A DNA stretch of 64,000 nt from Bacteroides sp. (GTDB taxonomy: Bacteria; Bacillota; Clostridia; Lachnospirales; Lachnospiraceae). Below are positions 8,506-17,644 of this stretch, piece by piece. The notes beneath the pieces were generated by a model. The model did no database searches and had not been told where the DNA came from. It saw nothing but the letters and a program-made list of their open reading frames with translations. Made by a program: the position numbers and the translations under genes. Position 1 is the stretch's first letter; the number at the start of each line of letters is the position of its first letter. The stretch lies in the NCBI GenBank assembly GCA_023666705.1, contig JAMPBO010000012.1:51783-115782 (forward strand). The letters are read 5' to 3'.

Positions 8506-9729
8506 CTATTCTTTGAACGTCACCAAATTTGAATTCAGTATATTTATTTCAGTTTTATGCCGAAGCCTGTCCACTGTGCCATCCGCCCTTACGAAAAGCA
8601 CCTGCGGCAAATCCCTGCTCAAAAACAATGCCATTCCCTCTGTTACTGCGTATGCACCACAGCGTTCAAAGGAAAGAACCTCCCCTATTTTCGGGCAGTC
8701 AGGCTTAATATCCCTCACCAGCACGTCATTTACAGTACACAGCGAACCGCAGACTGCGTATCCGCATGGTCCGCCATTATTTTGTTCCACTGCTTTTACT
8801 GCATTTTCTCCAATCAGCTTCATATATGGCTTTTTCATTCCCATCAGCTGACCATAATAATTTATCTGATGAATGCCTCCATCTACTATCATGTAGCCTG
8901 AATTTCCCGTCTGCTTGATATCCATGATACGCGTAAGAAAATATCCACAGTCCGCCGTCAGGAATCGTCCTAACTCTATTGTAACTTTTTTATAGCCGTC
9001 AAGCTTTTCCAGCATACGTGCAAGTCCCATAAGCTGCAGTTCGGCATCCGCCGACGCCTTTTCCGCTTCACTGTCATTTTCAAAATAAGACACCTTAAGT
9101 CCCGGTCCGTACTCAAGTTCCAAGCCGTCAAGCTGATATGTTTTTGAAATCCGTTTTGCAACATCCTCCAAAAGCTTCAACTCTTTTTCTACCTTTTCAA
9201 GCTTTTTCTGTGTTCCGCCATAATAATGAAGTCCTGCTACATCCATAAGGTCATCCTCATAAATCTGCGACAGAAGCTGCATAATGCTTTCCTCATCCAT
9301 GCCAAACTGATTCCCTGAGGATAGTCTCGGCAATACCTTAAGCCTCACGTCAAACTTTTTTGCACATGCCTTCAAAACCTCATATTGCTGCCTCGACTCT
9401 ATAGTATAAGTACCTTTCCCCTGGCTGAAGTACATAATTTCTTCCATCTGCTCCAACGTCTTGCTGACCCCTGACACGACAAGCTGATCCGTAGCAATTC
9501 CCTCCCGGATACAGATTTCATACTCGCCAAAGGAACACACCTCCAGCTTGTCGGTAAGTCTGGCAAGTGCTCCCGCCAAAAACGGATTTGCCTTCATTGC
9601 AAAACAAAGTTCCGTATTCCTTAGCAGTGTTCTGATTAAATCAACACGTCTGATTAATGTTTCCTCAAAAAATACATAGGATGGTGTGCCATATCTTTCA
9701 GCAATTTCCATCAATTTACTTTCGTACAC
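8506..9729 (-). CDS. PLP-dependent fold-type III amino-acid decarboxylase (LysA-like)
   Basis: At 407 residues this has the alanine-racemase/LysA architecture. CFAMKANPFL carries the PLP lysine, ELGRFLTADCGYFLTRI and EYGPGLKVSY are the phosphate- and substrate-side motifs, and CTVND holds the catalytic Cys/Asp pair. The usual HxGSQ stacking histidine is replaced: the segment reads LHYYGGTQ. It starts with GTG one base after the ligase stop. Its position between an adenylating ligase and a carrier protein recalls VinO, which decarboxylates an aminoacyl residue bound to a carrier. I infer it acts on a carrier-bound or free diamino or aminodicarboxylic acid; being plain diaminopimelate decarboxylase is less likely in this context. 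Confidence 0.82.
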   Translation of the reverse strand: MYESKLMEIAERYGTPSYVFFEETLIRRVDLIRTLLRNTELCFAMKANPFLAGALARLTDKLEVCSFGEYEICIREGIATDQLVVSGVSKTLEQMEEIMYFSQGKGTYTIESRQQYEVLKACAKKFDVRLKVLPRLSSGNQFGMDEESIMQLLSQIYEDDLMDVAGLHYYGGTQKKLEKVEKELKLLEDVAKRISKTYQLDGLELEYGPGLKVSYFENDSEAEKASADAELQLMGLARMLEKLDGYKKVTIELGRFLTADCGYFLTRIMDIKQTGNSGYMIVDGGIHQINYYGQLMGMKKPYMKLIGENAVKAVEQNNGGPCGYAVCGSLCTVNDVLVRDIKPDCPKIGEVLSFERCGAYAVTEGMALFLSRDLPQVLFVRADGTVDRLRHKTEINILNSNLVTFKE

Positions 9730-9730
9730 T

Positions 9731-11254
9731 TTATTTCCTCCCCTTTTTGTATGTTTCCTTTAACAATGCCCTGTCTGTCTTTCCATTTTTTGTAACCGGA
9801 AGCTCGTCCATAACAATGAACACGTTCGGCACCATATAATCCGGTACCTTTTTTCTCATTTCCTCCACAATCTGCCGCTTGTCGCCGTCTCCTACATAGC
9901 AGGCAACAACCTTGCTTTTTTCCTCGTCAAAGAAACAGCAGCCCTGTGAAACACAGCTTACACCTCCAAGCACACTTTCTATTTCCTCAAGCTCTATTCT
10001 ATGACCCATATGCTTAATCTGGAAATCCTTTCTTCCTGCAAAAAACAGCAAGCTCTCCTCATTTCGGTATCCAAGGTCGCCCGTCCTGTATATGACTTCA
10101 GGAAAGCGGGGTTCCAGCGGGTTTATTGTAAATGCTTTTTCTGTCATTTCTTTGTTGTTGTAATATCCCAGTGCAAGACATGTTCCTGCCACACATAATT
10201 CTCCTGTGACATTCGGCATATCCTTTGTTATTTCCTTATCGTTTTCATCGAGCAAAAATACTCTTTCATTTGGAAATGCATGTCCCATCGGCAGCATCTC
10301 ATCCTCTGCAAATTCCCTGTCCAAAATGTAATATGTACAATTGCATGTAATCTCCGTCGGTCCGTACAGATTGACAAACATTGCATCAGGATAATGGCTT
10401 CTCCAGCCGTTCAGCTGCTTAATCGGCATCATTTCACCACTGAACAAAATCTTGTTTATATTTGCAGGCACCTTATATTTCAGTCCATGCAGCCGGTTTA
10501 ACAGACAGAGTGCCGACACTGCCCATATCAGCGTTGTCACATTATTTTTATCCAGCATATCAACAACCTGATTTGGAAACATAAAATATGCCTTTGGTAT
10601 CATTACAATTGTAGCCCCTGCCTTAAGGGTGCTGTAAATATCCTTTACTGACACATCAAAATCAAAGGGTGCCTGATTGCCAATGACATCGGTTTCTGTT
10701 ATATGGAACAGCTCCGTGAAATGGTCAATAAAATCTATAATGGAACGGTGGCAGACCAAAACTCCCTTGGGTACACCCGTGGAGCCTGACGTAAAATTAC
10801 AGTAAACACCGTCCATATCCGTCGCTTCATTGCGGATCTGGGACAAAACAGCCTCGTCACATGGCAGATGATTGAAATCCTCAACAAATAGGATTTGCCC
10901 CATATAGCCTGTTCCACGCAGCTTTTGTTCCTGCTCTTTTTTCGTTATGACAATGTCATTTTGAAGCGTATCAAGCATACTCCTGATTCGGTCATCAGGG
11001 AAAGACGGATCCACCAGACTGTAAAAACAGCCGCTATATAAAGTTCCCATAAACACTTTAAGGCATGCAACGCTTTTGTCCATAAAAACCACCACAGGCA
11101 TCCTTGCACAGGTTTTTGCCGCAAGCAATGTTCCGATTCCCTTAGCCGTCTCCATAAGCTCCTTGTATGTACATGCTTCTTTATCATCACGTGCCACCTG
11201 CTTATCCGGATGCTTCAAAGTGCTTTCTTCAAGATATTCCAAAACATTTTTCAT
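9731..11254 (-). CDS. Amino-acid adenylating ligase (DltA-like, ANL superfamily)
   Basis: This protein of about 507 residues contains all core ANL motifs: NFTSGSTGVPKGVL (A3), NLYGPTEITCNCTY (A5), YRTGDLGY (A7), GRKDFQIKHMGHRIELEEIE (A8) and PVTKNGKTDRALL with the A10 lysine. It should activate an amino acid with ATP and load it on the carrier protein two genes downstream. In DltA the residue after the GPTE motif region helps select D-Ala; here the pocket cannot be assigned by eye. ATG 11254 has GGAG at better spacing than the ATG at 11266. First gene of the five-gene operon. Confidence 0.88.
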   Translation of the reverse strand: MKNVLEYLEESTLKHPDKQVARDDKEACTYKELMETAKGIGTLLAAKTCARMPVVVFMDKSVACLKVFMGTLYSGCFYSLVDPSFPDDRIRSMLDTLQNDIVITKKEQEQKLRGTGYMGQILFVEDFNHLPCDEAVLSQIRNEATDMDGVYCNFTSGSTGVPKGVLVCHRSIIDFIDHFTELFHITETDVIGNQAPFDFDVSVKDIYSTLKAGATIVMIPKAYFMFPNQVVDMLDKNNVTTLIWAVSALCLLNRLHGLKYKVPANINKILFSGEMMPIKQLNGWRSHYPDAMFVNLYGPTEITCNCTYYILDREFAEDEMLPMGHAFPNERVFLLDENDKEITKDMPNVTGELCVAGTCLALGYYNNKEMTEKAFTINPLEPRFPEVIYRTGDLGYRNEESLLFFAGRKDFQIKHMGHRIELEEIESVLGGVSCVSQGCCFFDEEKSKVVACYVGDGDKRQIVEEMRKKVPDYMVPNVFIVMDELPVTKNGKTDRALLKETYKKGRK

Positions 11255-11352
11255 AGCTGTCTCCATTTAACCTAACAGTAAACTGTTGCTTTTCCAGATT
11301 ATTTACCAATCATCTGTTCCATGGCTTTGTATTATTTGTATAGTACAATAGT

Positions 11353-11381
11353 ACAGTAACACAATTTATAACTGCTGTCAA
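11353..11381 (-). promoter_or_regulatory. Promoter of the ligase-decarboxylase-MBOAT operon
   Basis: TTGACA, a 17-bp spacer and TACTGT with an extended TG form a good promoter on the minus strand, about 100 bp before the ligase start. Just beyond it lies a short repeated TAGTACAATAGTAC sequence (11341-11354), which could bind a regulator; this is only a suggestion. The rest of the gap up to rpsR holds the terminator listed next. Confidence 0.6.
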
Positions 11382-11508
11382 GCACCATACTTAAAACATA
11401 TTTTTATTGCCTCGTATATAATAGCACCTGCAGGATTAAAATAAAACTAACAAAACAATTAAGATTTCATTAAAAAACAAGAATACGACGGATTTTTCCT
11501 ATAAAAGA

Positions 11509-11540
11509 ATAAACAAAGCCCCGACCACCTGGTCAGGGCT
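11509..11540 (-). terminator. Intrinsic terminator after rpsF-ssb-rpsR
   Basis: On the minus strand AGCCCTGACC and GGTCGGGGCT form a stem with a four-base loop, followed by TTTGTTTATTC. It lies 22 bp beyond the rpsR stop. Confidence 0.85.
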
Positions 11541-11562
11541 CCACCTTTGGACTAATATAACA

Positions 11563-11835
11563 TTAATCAACTACATATGGCATTAAGCTCACATGTCTTG
11601 CTCTCTTTATGGCAACTGTCAAAGCTCTCTGATGCTTTGCACAATTTCCGGTAATTCTTCTAGGAAGAATCTTACCTCTCTCAGAAATATATCTCTTAAG
11701 CTTGTTTACATCTTTATAATCAATAACAGAATTCTTTTCTGCACAGAATACACAAACTTTCTTTCTTCTGCGAATCGGTCTTCTCTTCATAGGAGCGTCC
11801 GCACGTTCGCCCTTTTCTGTCTTATTATAAGCCAT
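11563..11835 (-). CDS. rpsR: 30S ribosomal protein S18
   Basis: The protein has 90 residues. [20 protein letters not shown] and [21 protein letters not shown] are standard S18 blocks. The CVFC plus CAKH pattern indicates the zinc-containing (C+) form. ATG 11835 follows a GGAGGT site; an upstream in-frame start would add five residues. Third gene of the rpsF-ssb-rpsR operon. Confidence 0.97.
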   Translation of the reverse strand: MAYNKTEKGERADAPMKRRPIRRRKKVCVFCAEKNSVIDYKDVNKLKRYISERGKILPRRITGNCAKHQRALTVAIKRARHVSLMPYVVD

Positions 11836-11854
11836 TTTATTTACCTCCATCTCT

Positions 11855-12298
11855 TTACTTAAAAGGTAAGTCGTTCTCGATTCCCTCAGGAATACTCATA
11901 AATCCATCCGCACTTGCACTGCTCGGTGCCGGTCTGTCAGCCTGATATCCGCTGCTCTGCTCACTGGCACTCTTGCTCTCGGCAAATTCCTGATCCTCCA
12001 CTATAACCTCGGTGGTATAAACCTTTACACCATCCTTGTTTGTATAGCTTCCTGTCTGAATTCTGCCTGTTACAACTATCTTAAGTCCCTGTCTGAAATA
12101 CTTCTCAGCGAACTCGCCTGATCTGCCAAATGCCACACACGGAATAAAATCCGCTGTCTGATCATTGCCTGTCGAATCACGTCTTCCGCGTCTGTCAACA
12201 GCAAGCGTATACCTGGCTATCGCCAAAGGCTCGGCTGCCTGTGAGTATCTAACCTCAGGATCACGAGTCAAACGACCCATCAAAATCACTTTGTTCAT
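11855..12298 (-). CDS. ssb: Single-stranded DNA-binding protein
   Basis: This 147-residue SSB has an N-terminal OB fold ([20 protein letters not shown]) and a disordered Ser/Ala/Pro linker. It ends NDLPFK, a slightly altered form of the usual DDDIPF tip that docks replication and repair partners; the final residue here is Lys rather than Phe. Located between rpsF and rpsR as in most Firmicutes. Confidence 0.95.
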   Translation of the reverse strand: MNKVILMGRLTRDPEVRYSQAAEPLAIARYTLAVDRRGRRDSTGNDQTADFIPCVAFGRSGEFAEKYFRQGLKIVVTGRIQTGSYTNKDGVKVYTTEVIVEDQEFAESKSASEQSSGYQADRPAPSSASADGFMSIPEGIENDLPFK

Positions 12299-12317
12299 TG
12301 GAATTCCTCCTTATCCA

Positions 12318-12608
12318 CTACTCTGCGTCCTGTCTGACACAAAGATATCTGATAACAGATTCCATAATACGAACATTGGCCTCAACCTGAGCAGGGGCAT
12401 CTGCATTTGCCTCAAAAGCGATAAAGTAGTAATAGCCTTCCTTCATTTTCTGAATTTCGTAAGCTAATCTCTTCTTACCCCACTCATCAACGTTAGTAAT
12501 AGTTCCGCCAGCCTTCTCGATAATAGCCTTAGCCTTATCAACAACTGCTGTTCTGGCATCATCTTCAATCTTTGCACTAACAACCAACGCTAATTCATAC
12601 TTGTTCAT
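12318..12608 (-). CDS. rpsF: 30S ribosomal protein S6
   Basis: This 96-residue protein has the S6 N-terminus MNKYELALVVSAK and the core GGTITNVDEWGKKRLAYEIQK. It binds S18 in the 30S platform. The AAGGAGGT ribosome site overlaps the closing strand of a leader hairpin, pointing to S6:S18 feedback. Confidence 0.97.
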   Translation of the reverse strand: MNKYELALVVSAKIEDDARTAVVDKAKAIIEKAGGTITNVDEWGKKRLAYEIQKMKEGYYYFIAFEANADAPAQVEANVRIMESVIRYLCVRQDAE

Positions 12609-12620
12609 GTTATTGCACCT

Positions 12621-12656
12621 CCTTATGGTCTAATGGCCCCTTATACGGGAGCAAGG
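12621..12656 (-). promoter_or_regulatory. Probable S6:S18 autoregulatory leader element
   Basis: In the rpsF leader (minus strand) a hairpin GCTCCCGTATAAGGGGC with a CCG in its loop region is enclosed by CCTT and AAGG, the latter being part of the ribosome site. This layout resembles the known S6:S18-binding mRNA motif that represses rpsF translation. Assigned by pattern, not by covariance search. Confidence 0.55.
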
Positions 12657-12698
12657 AATATATAATAATATATCACAAGGTTAGATATTACCACATGG

Positions 12699-12728
12699 AT
12701 TTTAAAATGGCAAGCTAAAATTTGACAA
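12699..12728 (-). promoter_or_regulatory. Promoter of rpsF-ssb-rpsR
   Basis: TTGTCA, an 18-bp spacer and TAAAAT on the minus strand, about 90 bp upstream of rpsF. Confidence 0.5.
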
Positions 12729-12748
12729 TTCATTATTAAATTTGTTGT

Positions 12749-14779
12749 TTAATTCCTGCTGTTTTTTATAATTTCCTTACTGCAAAGGTAGGTAACTGCA
12801 AAGTACAGCAGATATATTAATAAAATGATTGCCGCAGAAAAAATAATTGCACCTGTTAGACCGTCCCGTGAAAACGCTGCCAGCATAAATGTTCCCACCT
12901 GTATTCCAAATATGGAGTGTATCACCGCAAGTCCAAGCGGCAATCCGAAAAACAATGCACTTTGCCCAAGCAGGGAGCGGTTTATCATTTTTTCATCAAC
13001 GCCGATTTTCCTCAATACCAAATATTTTCCCTGGTTGTCCGATGCATTTGACAGCTCCTTTAAAGCAAGAATTGCCGCAGCGGATATCAGAAAAACCAGT
13101 CCCAGATAACTTCCCGTAAATACGAACAGCACGGTAAGTCCAATACTCGCATCATATATTCTCATCCTTGTGTCTGAAGATATATACCCAAAATCCGCCA
13201 GCTCCTTAAACTTACCATTGAGCATATATTCATCCCATTCATCGCGTTCGCTGTCACTCATATTTGCGTAATTTGCGGTAAAAAGGATGTGCATGCCGGG
13301 GGGTTCCTGCGGGTGCTCCTTCACATACGCCTCCGGGTTACAGGAATCGGGTACAATCAAAACGCCCGCATTTGCCTCCTCTGCCTCAATGACAAGCGAT
13401 ATTCTTTCACACTTATCATACTTGGGTCTATAGGTTCTTCCGCATATATCCAAGACTGCACCATTTTCCAGTGCCACATCATATTTATCTGACACAAAGC
13501 TATAGTTTGCAAGCAGAATATATTCATCGTCACCCACGCTAACCTCAGCCCTGCCATACGTGTGTGCCAGCTTGTTATAATCAGACTGGGTTACGATGTC
13601 AAACAGGTCCAAATAGTCAGCCTTATATTTTGTATCCTTGAGCAACTCCTCTGCACTGGCACCGTCAATGTAATAAATAGATATCTCTGACCAGTCAGAA
13701 AATTTTGACATATCCACATTATTTTTTTCAAGACATTCCACAATTGAACCGGTTCTTCCATTCAAGTCCGCCTGATAAGCCGTCATTTGGACATCCGCCT
13801 GCACATTTTTCCTAAGGGTACTGTTCAAGCTGCTTTTTACAGCCATGGAACAGGAAAGGATGCAGATTGTGAAAAAGAGCAGCAGACATATGATTCCGCC
13901 TGAAAATACATTGGAGTTAATTCTGTTTCCCAATTCCTTCACGCTAAACGCATTTAATCCTTTAAAGTAAAAGCGTTTGCTCTTTTCTGCACAAATCATC
14001 ATCATGCCTGACACGGACCAGAACGCCATAAATGTACCGATGATTCCCTTTACAACCTGAATGCCCAAGTATCCCATGCTGCTTATGTTTTCCACACCTG
14101 CCGTAACATTGTAATATGCCGTTCCAAGCAGCACACATGCCACCGCAAACACCAGCACACAGAGTACCGGATTTTTTGCGTAATTTTTCTCCGCACGTTT
14201 TCCTGAATGAAGCAGGTTAATCAGACGCTCCTTTCCCACTACAAACACATCACACACAATTACGATTCCATACATGACAAGAAAATATAACAATGTTTTC
14301 ACAATCGCCTGACTTGACACGGTAAACCGAAACGCTGTCATGTCAGCCTCAAACAGACTTGCAATAATTACACTCATGCCCTGTGAGGCGGCAATCCCAA
14401 GCCCAAGTCCCACAAGCAATGATATCAAACCAATCAATACCGTCTCCACAACGATAACTGCTGAAATGCTTCTTTTGCTCATCCCTAACAGCATGTAGAC
14501 TGCAAATTCCTTTTTTCTGTGCTTCATCAAAAAGTTACTGGCATACACAATCAGAAATCCCAGCACAAATGCAACAAACACGCTTACAACTGACAAAACA
14601 TCCGTCATAAGCGTTATTACATCATGCTGTGTCTCCTTTAAAATGAGCATGGAGCTTTGACTGTCTATCGCATTAAATACATAGAAAATGGCAATTCCCA
14701 ATATGAGCGTTGCAAAATAGATAATATAATCCTTGATTGACTTTTTTATGTTTCGAAGTGCCAGCTTACAGTGCATCAT
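12749..14779 (-). CDS. BceB-type ABC transporter permease (FtsX-like), peptide-antibiotic resistance
   Basis: This 676-residue protein has the BceB layout: an N-terminal helix (LALRNIKKSIKDYIIYFATL), several transmembrane helices, and a large extracytoplasmic domain at about residues 315-530. Two to three closing helices follow. BceAB-type transporters free lipid II-cycle intermediates from cell-wall peptide antibiotics and signal flux to a partner kinase. It overlaps the end of the ATPase gene by about 14 bp. The ATPase, kinase and regulator lie immediately upstream. Antibiotic specificity cannot be read. Confidence 0.9.
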   Translation of the reverse strand: MMHCKLALRNIKKSIKDYIIYFATLILGIAIFYVFNAIDSQSSMLILKETQHDVITLMTDVLSVVSVFVAFVLGFLIVYASNFLMKHRKKEFAVYMLLGMSKRSISAVIVVETVLIGLISLLVGLGLGIAASQGMSVIIASLFEADMTAFRFTVSSQAIVKTLLYFLVMYGIVIVCDVFVVGKERLINLLHSGKRAEKNYAKNPVLCVLVFAVACVLLGTAYYNVTAGVENISSMGYLGIQVVKGIIGTFMAFWSVSGMMMICAEKSKRFYFKGLNAFSVKELGNRINSNVFSGGIICLLLFFTICILSCSMAVKSSLNSTLRKNVQADVQMTAYQADLNGRTGSIVECLEKNNVDMSKFSDWSEISIYYIDGASAEELLKDTKYKADYLDLFDIVTQSDYNKLAHTYGRAEVSVGDDEYILLANYSFVSDKYDVALENGAVLDICGRTYRPKYDKCERISLVIEAEEANAGVLIVPDSCNPEAYVKEHPQEPPGMHILFTANYANMSDSERDEWDEYMLNGKFKELADFGYISSDTRMRIYDASIGLTVLFVFTGSYLGLVFLISAAAILALKELSNASDNQGKYLVLRKIGVDEKMINRSLLGQSALFFGLPLGLAVIHSIFGIQVGTFMLAAFSRDGLTGAIIFSAAIILLIYLLYFAVTYLCSKEIIKNSRN

Positions 14780-15533
14780 TCAGATTACCCCCTAACATGG
14801 TCACGACCTCAATAATTTTGTCAAAAAACTGTTTTCTTGTATCAGCTCCCTTTCGTATCTCCGAAAAGATTTTTCCATCCTTAATAAATATAACCCTGGA
14901 AGCATAGCTGGCAGAAAAAGCATCATGTGTAACCATAAGAATGGTTGCCTCAAGCTCCCTGTTCAGCTTCTCCATGCTCTCAAGAAGATATCTGGATGCC
15001 TTGGAATCAAGTGCACCTGTAGGCTCATCAGCAAGAACAAGTGACGGTGCGGTTATCAGTGCCCGTGCTGCTGCAACCCGCTGCTTTTGTCCGCCGCTCA
15101 TTTGATACGGATATTTCTTCATCACATCCCCAATATCAAGCCTTGCTGCCATCGCATTTACCCTGTCTTCTATTTCCGTAGCCTTCACCCCTTGAATGGA
15201 AAGTGCAATGGAAATATTTTCAAATGCAGTGAGGGTGTCCAAAAGGTTGAAATCCTGAAATATAAATCCCAGCTTTTCCCGCCTGAATTTGTTAAGATTA
15301 TTTCCCCTGATACCCGTTATGTCCTCACCCTCCATAAAAATATGTCCTGCCGTCACCCTGTCTATTGTAGATATGCAGTTTAACAGTGTTGTTTTTCCCG
15401 AACCACTGGAACCCATGATACCGACAAATTCTCCCTTGTCCACGCAAAAAGAAACCTTGTCGAGTGCCTTTGTGAGGTTGACTTTTCCGCCATAATATTT
15501 TTCAACTTCCTCCAGCCTTAATATTTCGTTCAT
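14766..15533 (-). CDS. BceA-type ABC transporter ATP-binding protein
   Basis: This 255-residue ATPase of the MacB/LolD group has Walker A GSSGSGKTTLLN, signature MSGGQKQRVAAARAL and Walker B LVLADEPTGALDS. It energises the adjoining BceB-type permease. A perfect palindrome matching the BceR-box pattern lies 80-100 bp upstream, so expression is likely induced by the BceRS pair at 15926-17622. Confidence 0.92.
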   Translation of the reverse strand: MNEILRLEEVEKYYGGKVNLTKALDKVSFCVDKGEFVGIMGSSGSGKTTLLNCISTIDRVTAGHIFMEGEDITGIRGNNLNKFRREKLGFIFQDFNLLDTLTAFENISIALSIQGVKATEIEDRVNAMAARLDIGDVMKKYPYQMSGGQKQRVAAARALITAPSLVLADEPTGALDSKASRYLLESMEKLNRELEATILMVTHDAFSASYASRVIFIKDGKIFSEIRKGADTRKQFFDKIIEVVTMLGGNLNDAL

Positions 15534-15611
15534 CGTTTTTACCTCCTGTTTTCGAACATCTGCCCTAAATCTACAATATTTTTTTGCCGTGTTCCATCGC
15601 TTTACATGACA

Positions 15612-15637
15612 ACAACCTTACAAAACTGTAAGGTTGT
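15612..15637. promoter_or_regulatory. BceR-type operator upstream of bceAB
   Basis: A perfect palindrome ACAACCTTACA, AAAC, TGTAAGGTTGT. Its core TTACA-N4-TGTAA fits the published TNACA-N4-TGTAA pattern of BceR-like regulators. It lies about 80 bp upstream of the ATPase start, where an activator would bind. Confidence 0.7.
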
Positions 15638-15689
15638 AAATTTTCTTTCCGTATTCATAATCTCTTCTATTTCCCTTTTACAAAAGAAA

Positions 15690-15731
15690 ATAGCACTCCT
15701 ATCAACCATGTTCGGGGTGCTATAATCTTTT
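15690..15731 (-). terminator. Terminator downstream of the BceRS genes
   Basis: ATAGCACTCC and GGGGTGCTAT form a 10-bp stem with one G-T pair around a 14-base loop. On the minus strand it is followed by TTTCTTTT. The A/T flanks are symmetrical, so it may act in both directions. Confidence 0.65.
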
Positions 15732-15925
15732 CGTATTCAACACTTATGGCAAATCGGTATCATTCCGTTTACCACGTGTGGATTATACACGAAAGCTTCT
15801 AAAAAATCAACCTTTCTTTTCAAATTTATACATATAATCTACTGATTTCACAATATCCCCTGAAATCCCTCAGCCTTCCGCTTCATCCGCTGTACTCACC
15901 ATGTATCCCACATAATATACACACC

Positions 15926-16957
15926 CTACCGGAACTCATAATACCTGTCCTTACCAAAACTGATTTTCACTTCCGTAAATTCTCCTTGGAAAGACACTAT
16001 TTCTATTCCGTGCCCAAGCTTGTTACAAAGCTTTTTACAGATATAAAGCCCCATGCCCGTTGAGGCAGCCGTCCTTCTGCCATTTTCGCCCGTAAAGCTT
16101 TTGTCAAATACACGCTTCAAATCGCCCTCGCTGATTCCAATTCCGTTGTCCCTTATGGAAAGCGTGACCGTATCCTCCATTTTTTTTGCCGAAAATATAA
16201 TCGTTCCCTTGGTGTCCGTGTCTTCCTCCTGCCTGACAATCAGATATTTGATTGCATTATTTACAATCTGCCCAAGCATAAATTCCAGCCATTTACTGTC
16301 GGATATAATGTCAATGTCAAGATCTTCTTTCACGATACTGATTTTATTTCCCAGTATCAGCTCCTTTTGCTCCTTCACAGTACGGTTGACCAACTGATTC
16401 AGATTACACCGCTTCATAAGATAATCCTTTTCAGGTGCATCCGCCCTTGCGTAAAATAATATCTGCTCCACATATGTCTTAAGCTTGTCTATTTGCTTTT
16501 TCTGCCCCTTTAAATCCGTGCTTCCGTTATAATTCATTAAATCCAGACTGGAAATCGGCACCTTTACCTCATGAATCCACATCTCAAGATACTCCTTGAA
16601 TTCTGTCACCGAAAGTTCCAATTTATTGATACGTTCCTTCATGGCTTTATTAATCTCGTAAAGCATATCAAGCATAATGTCGCCGTCAGGAAAGTGGGGC
16701 TTGTCAAGCATTTCCGTAATCAGGTATTTTTCATCGAGCTGTGAAAGAATAGCAAGCATTTCATCATAAAAAATCCTGCGTCTGAAAAAGTCATAGAAAA
16801 GGGAAACCGCACCGCAAAGAACGAGCAAAAATACCAGTGCATTCTGATACTGCATGTCAGCCTTAAACACAAAGCCCATCATATAGATGCAGATAACAAG
16901 GAAAACCGTACCTGCTACCGGTATTTTTTTGTTCCACAAATATGTGCCAAACTTCAT
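15926..16957 (-). CDS. BceS-type intramembrane-sensing histidine kinase
   Basis: This 343-residue kinase has two N-terminal transmembrane helices separated by only a few residues and no periplasmic sensor, as in BceS-type kinases. The phosphoacceptor block is EMWIHEVKVPISSLDL (His ~129). ATP-binding N box LGQIVNNAIKY and G boxes RDNGIGISEGDL and GMGLYICKKL are present. It overlaps the response regulator by four bases (ATGA). It probably senses the state of the BceAB-type transporter. Confidence 0.92.
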   Translation of the reverse strand: MKFGTYLWNKKIPVAGTVFLVICIYMMGFVFKADMQYQNALVFLLVLCGAVSLFYDFFRRRIFYDEMLAILSQLDEKYLITEMLDKPHFPDGDIMLDMLYEINKAMKERINKLELSVTEFKEYLEMWIHEVKVPISSLDLMNYNGSTDLKGQKKQIDKLKTYVEQILFYARADAPEKDYLMKRCNLNQLVNRTVKEQKELILGNKISIVKEDLDIDIISDSKWLEFMLGQIVNNAIKYLIVRQEEDTDTKGTIIFSAKKMEDTVTLSIRDNGIGISEGDLKRVFDKSFTGENGRRTAASTGMGLYICKKLCNKLGHGIEIVSFQGEFTEVKISFGKDRYYEFR

Positions 16958-17622
16958 TCCAGTATATACCCCTGTCCTCTTTTTGTCTTTATAATATCAT
17001 GATATCCACATTCCTCAAGCTTCCTGCGGACGCGGTTTATATTGACGGTAAGTGTATTGTCATCCACAAATTCATCTGAGTCCCACAGCCAGCTTATCAG
17101 TTCATCCCTTGAGACAATTTTCCCCTGTGCCTTAAACATATAAGAAAGAATTCCCATCTCATTTTTTGTAAGCTCCACCGACTGTCCGTTTACGGTAATC
17201 ACACCCCTTGACGGTTCCAAAACGATATCCTGATAACGCAGGATGTCGTCACTGTCACTTTTCCCAATACGCTTAAACACAGCCTCAATATGAAGAAGCA
17301 ATATGGACGGATTGTATGGCTTTGGGATAAAATCATCAGCACCAAAGCTCATGGATAAAAGCTCATCCATGTCCGTATTTTTGCTTGTGACCACAATGAC
17401 AGGCGTATCCGAAAAAGTTCTATACTGCTTAAGAATACTTTCGCCGTCAACCCCCGGCAGGTTAATATCAAGCAACACCATATCAGGAGACCGCTCCTCA
17501 AGCTGTGTCATAATATTACCAAAGCTTGTCAGGTAATCCGCATTGTAATTATTCCGTTCCAGCAAAACCTTAAGCTCTCTCGCAAGCTCCATATTATCCT
17601 CGACAATTAATATATGCTTCAT
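16954..17622 (-). CDS. BceR-type OmpR-family response regulator
   Basis: The protein has 222 residues. Its receiver domain has the acidic pair VEDN, phosphorylated Asp in VLLDINLPGVDGE and Lys in VVTSKN. The winged-helix domain ends RRKLEECGYHDIIKTKRGQGYIL. ATG 17622 has GGGAG upstream; an earlier in-frame ATG would add five residues. It likely activates bceAB through the palindrome at 15612. The gap to the upstream DUF389 gene is 22 bp, so some read-through is possible. Confidence 0.93.
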   Translation of the reverse strand: MKHILIVEDNMELARELKVLLERNNYNADYLTSFGNIMTQLEERSPDMVLLDINLPGVDGESILKQYRTFSDTPVIVVTSKNTDMDELLSMSFGADDFIPKPYNPSILLLHIEAVFKRIGKSDSDDILRYQDIVLEPSRGVITVNGQSVELTKNEMGILSYMFKAQGKIVSRDELISWLWDSDEFVDDNTLTVNINRVRRKLEECGYHDIIKTKRGQGYILE

Positions 17623-17644
17623 AAATACTCCCATCAAAACAAAT

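Larger units (their letters stand above)
15534..15925. other. Intergenic region between bceA-like and bceS-like genes
   Basis: This gap of about 390 bp contains the BceR-type operator (15612-15637) and a long-stem terminator (15690-15731). I see no convincing coding sequence. The part at 15740-15925 has no structure I can name. Confidence 0.6.
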
